NCBI GenBank assembly: GCA_026929865.2
Contig: CM049396.1
Span: forward strand, 38,528,501 to 38,592,500
Direction of reading: 5' to 3'
Origin: Hyperoplus lanceolatus
Lineage: Eukaryota; Chordata; Actinopteri; Uranoscopiformes; Ammodytidae
DNA length: 64,000 nt
The position numbers and the translations under genes are program-made. A model generated the notes under the pieces. The model did no database searches, had not been told where the DNA came from, and saw only the letters and a program-made list of their open reading frames with translations. This document shows positions 60,602 to 64,000 of the stretch, one piece after another (the stretch's first letter is position 1; the number at the start of each line of letters is the position of its first letter).

Positions 60602-62055
60602 CCCCCTCTTTTTAATATATTCTAACACACTTGCTGTTTCCTTAAATCAACACAATACACAATACTTCACTCAATAATACTAATCAACCATTTCATGGCA
60701 ATATGATAATTCATTACATTTTTTATCTCTTGCTTTTAGCTTGCATGCTTAAGGTCATAGGGTTATAATACTTCACATTGCATGATTATATGTGATTATA
60801 TGATTCACTTAAGCGCTGGTATATTCTCCGAGTCTTTCCTAGGCCTTGAGAGTAGACTGATAACATAGCATTGCTATGGCTTTGTACCAGGTGGTGTGGG
60901 GTAGGGAGGGATTCAGAATACTTGACACCCCTCCATGCAATCACTTCTGGTCTATAGGCCGTAGTCCTCACATTTGATGAGGTCGTACTCACTGGTGTAG
61001 CTCGATCTCGGGCCGAAGGATAGGGGCCTCTGGAGATGCAGGGGATGGTGGCGGGGCTTTGGTTGGGCGAGGTGCTGCACTCCGGAGATTTGGGTCATGC
61101 TTCTTGCTGGAACGGTTAGCCGGAGTGGATGGGTACGATTCAGGATGAGAAAGGAAGATGTTTTCCCATTTCCTTAGACCCGTCAGCCATCTGCAGATAG
61201 GTAGCTGGGCGGGCTGGAGCGGCCGCTGCCTTTGAGGTGGCGCTCTGCGATGGGCGTCTTGGAGTGTAGGCTTCAACGGAGGCGGTGGTGGATCAATGGT
61301 CTCCAGCAGTATCAGCTCCGGGAGGATGTCAGCTTGGGTCCCATGGAGCCGGCCCAGCTATCGTCCTATGGGTTGAAGGCCCAACTCAGCAGCTGGGGCA
61401 TATTCTCCGACTCCAAAGGGGTCGAGGCGAGGCCACAGGTGACAGTGGTGACATCTCTGGTGGAGATGTAGCAGGCTCAGAAGGTTGAGGGCTGCAGGAC
61501 CCAGGTCCGCAGGGTATCGTTAGTTGGCACCTTGGTTGGAGCGGAGTTCAGGATTTCATCCAATTCCTCGTAGTACAGACGGTGCCACTGGATCTGTGCT
61601 GGCATCAATAACCCGGGTTCGAAGGAAGCCTCCCTCGAGCAGACACAGGATTGGAAGCAGCGGTCCCACAGCAATATAGCGACTGTCACACAGGTGGGCT
61701 GTTGAGGACCTTTGAGCGTCAGGGATACTGCCACATCTGGAGTAGATGCCGTAGTATCTCTCCGGTGCATACAGAGACTGGAGCCTTGCTGCCCTTTCCT
61801 CGGAGTGGGGGGTAATCCACACAGCGTTTGCCTCATGGTCAACTTTGAGGGAGAGTCAGCAAATAGACGAAGGGTATCCCGGCCATGCCCTCAATCTAGA
61901 GGAGCCCTCTCGCTGTGTGTGTATTGGGTAATGGGAGGAGTAGCAACCGGAACACCAGAAGTACCCAGTGACCTCCCACAGGTGTAGCTCCTCTCTCAGG
62001 GTTGCATCCACACCAGATACATTTAGCATCTGCCTGTTATGATAATAGGACAGAG

Positions 62056-62529
62056 TTAGTAAAAGGTTAAATACTTTAGCGATGCTATCTGAGGCCCTAG
62101 GATACTGGGCGTACGCCTTTGAGCCAATGACAGCCAGGGAGAGCGGAGGATGTAATTGGCCGAACTCCTGGACTGCCTGGAGGTCCTGGTCTCGCTGGGA
62201 ACAATGACTGTGATTTGGCCAATCAGGTTTGCCCACAACAGCACTGAGAGAAGTCCCCAACCTAGGCCCCATGCAACTATGGCGCCGAGCTTGAGGAGCC
62301 AACGCCTTCTTCCTCTTTCTCTCAGGCTGGCGGTCAGATAGCAAATGTAGCTTAAAATGCTACCGGTCAGCAAGGGCCTCTCCTCGTAAGCTGCACATGT
62401 GATCCTGACGATCGGGTAAAAGATCGCCAGGGTGTCCAGAACCATCCAAATTACGATGGCTGCTTGCTGGCATATCCCGACGCATGTGGTGTCAATTGCA
62501 ACTCGCCCTAGCAGGTGAGTCACGAACAA
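62056..62529 (-). CDS. Multi-pass membrane protein frame downstream of env, unrecognised (fossil element part)
   Basis: A 157-residue frame with about three hydrophobic segments: IVIWMVLDTLAIFYPIVRI, LLTGSILSYICYLTASL, and WLLKLGAIVAWGLGWGLLSV followed by LLWANLIGQITVIV. A basic cluster (RERGRRR) separates the second and third. No known family was recognised. It sits between the env-like remains and the LTR, where complex retroviruses keep accessory genes. Confidence 0.35.
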   Translation of the reverse strand: MFVTHLLGRVAIDTTCVGICQQAAIVIWMVLDTLAIFYPIVRITCAAYEERPLLTGSILSYICYLTASLRERGRRRWLLKLGAIVAWGLGWGLLSVLLWANLIGQITVIVPSETRTSRQSRSSANYILRSPWLSLAQRRTPSILGPQIASLKYLTFY

Positions 62530-62818
62530 TTCCTAGATCTCGAACCCCAAACCACACGTTGAGTATGATAAGCTTAACACACCCTTGGACAAGGGCTAGG
62601 GCCCGGTAGGGGCTGATCTGGGGACCAATGGCCGGTGTGCAAACGATAAGCCAGACTGACAAGAGAGTAGCAAATCTCCATAGTACTCACTTTCAGTAAG
62701 GGGCTGTCACATCTGCGATGGTTTCTCCAGTGGTGTTGTTTGCCATACTACTCATATTTAGAGTTTCCTTATCTAATAATAAACTTGTTGGTCTAATGCT
62801 GGTGTCTCCGTCTCCAAA

Positions 62819-63660
62819 TCAGGAACTGTGAATAACTAGGTGTGCCAAGGCCCGGGGCTTTACAGGGATGGCTCCTCTCCCACCTGGGGAGGAGGGGCGT
62901 TCCCCTCCTTCTTCTTGCTGGGATTGGTTCTTACCGCTGGGGGTAGCAGCCTGGACTCCTTTACTAACGCCACTGCGATGGCGCTCAATAATGAGCAAGG
63001 CCATGATCATTAACAAATATGGCCATAATTTGACCAACAGGCTTCCGAACCATCCTATTCCAGTTTCTTTATTAGGATGGAAGACTTGCAGCAAGTTTGT
63101 ATCGTTATCAACTTGCTGCAAATCTTGTATCACGTTGGTACCTTCAGTAATATTACCTCTTGGTAACAGACTGATTTGCTGTTGTCACGTTCAGCGATGC
63201 CTGCCATTCCTCCAACCGTTTCCCAAGCGCCTCTTTTCCTGGTGCTGGGTTAGGTTGAGGGTTTGGTTTCTGTCCCATACCTGGAGAGTGTTACTCTGTT
63301 GCACCATCCAGCAGTTCTGCTGGAAGGTCTTCGTTGTTGCGTGTTGGACCCTGGTATGGGTTAGGGCCCATGGATGGCTACCATAATGGTAGAGTATGAG
63401 TAAGACTGATATCAGTCCCACCAATACTGCTGTTATCTGGCGATGAGGCTTAGGCAAAACCATAATCCGGTCCGGTTTCATGATCGTCGCCTGGTAGTGT
63501 GCTCCATTTATCCACAGGGATAAATGTGCCCACCTCATCCACTTTACGCTCACGCTCTTCACGCCCTTCAGCAGGCGGTAGCTGTTTGTTGGCCTCGGCT
63601 TTATCAGCTTCGGTTGGCTCGTCTTCTTCTGGCACTATGTCTGCTCCCACCGAGTAGACT
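62819..63660 (-). pseudogene. Envelope-like remains, fossil
   Basis: On the minus strand, the upstream part has one signal-anchor-like hydrophobic segment (ITAVLVGLISVLLILYHYG), and the downstream part ends in a membrane anchor with a short basic tail (IGWFGSLLVKLWPYLLMIMA, then IERHR). This layout fits a retroviral Env. The piece is much shorter than a whole Env and is broken. The assignment is by layout, not by sequence match. Confidence 0.4.
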
Positions 63661-64000
63661 CCTTGAATGGCACGACAACCATCTGGACGGTGATTTTAAC
63701 CTTTGCTGTCTGGGCTGGGTCTAGGGGCGTGTCTGCTCTGCTTGCCAGTGTCCCTGGCACCTGCATCACGTTGTCCCGTTGCCAGGTTTCTGGGGTAACA
63801 AGGTACGTTGCACTTCTTACCTTGCACTTTGCCCCCTGATTGCCCCAACCATCAAGGCCAGTAACACTGTAATGCAAACTATTGCCTCTGGCTCCTTCTT
63901 CTTTTGGAACGTCGGGGCTGTCTTCCAGCTCGATTCTTTGGTCCTTGACGACCTCCTCGATGAGATTGCCCCAAGTGGTTAACTCCCAAGGGCCTTCCCA

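Larger units (their letters stand above)
60602..64000 (-). mobile_element. Internal 3' part of an env-bearing retrovirus-like element, fossil
   Basis: Upstream of the LTR on the minus strand lie several reading frames and, further up, env-like membrane sequence; the element runs off the window. No gag or pol is visible here, so the family is open: a complex retrovirus with reading frames after env, of foamy or epsilon type, is the best guess from layout alone. It appears broken, with an uncertain number of breaks. Confidence 0.45.

Noticed and set aside
60989-61276. Proline-rich 95-residue frame near the retrovirus-like LTR
   Set aside because: Overlapping frames on the other strand look equally plausible and no motif supports it, so it is covered only by the element entry.

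Overview
The window looks like nuclear DNA of a ray-finned fish. It holds the last exons of a vertebrate-type pdzrn3 gene, fish-typical LINEs (L2, Rex1-like and Tx1/L1-like), a tRNA-derived SINE, many (CA)n tracts, hAT, Tc1 and Harbinger type elements, and a copia element of the kind known from fish. The species cannot be named from the sequence. Most of the window is layered transposon sequence around three exon-intron host-style genes.

Layout. Positions 1-16200 carry the 3' half of pdzrn3 on the + strand: seven coding exons, then a 3'UTR with a long GT tract. Its introns hold a 3.6-kb composite inverted-repeat element (3340-6895, with a hAT-derived insert) and a 2.65-kb hAT-like element (9358-12012, with two further elements inside). 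From 16860 to 21139 lie a Tc1 element with an open DD34E transposase and a three-layer nest (hAT-like host, TTAA-flanked MITE, Harbinger-like MITE). From 21690 to 31000 are LINE remains (Tx1/L1-like, L2, Rex1-like) and SINE pieces. From 32260 to 42400 are MITEs, a solo LTR with a hAT-like element inside it, and a SINE.

A minus-strand gene for a small zinc-ribbon protein has exons at 49106-48897, 41589-41433 and 40841-40810. A young copia element (42829-47487) and a foldback repeat (47549-48624) sit in its large intron. Facing away from it on the + strand, 51472-54693 holds nine splice-consistent exons of a KDZ (Kyakuja-Dileera-Zisupton) transposase-like protein with no stop codon. It lacks its C-terminal part, and a 3.9-kb dispersed repeat follows. 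From 58909 to the window end are remains of an env-bearing retrovirus-like family: a fragment in + orientation met head-on by a longer one in - orientation, with a 1.35-kb LTR, downstream reading frames and env-like pieces.

How the parts relate. pdzrn3 is an ordinary host gene whose introns collected transposons. The divergent zinc-ribbon and KDZ genes are the least ordinary part: two multi-exon, cysteine-rich reading frames about 2.4 kb apart that may be a domesticated transposase locus or the two arms of one very large transposon. No homology search was possible. Family names rest on remembered motifs, and boundaries rest on terminal repeats and target-site duplications read directly from the sequence.
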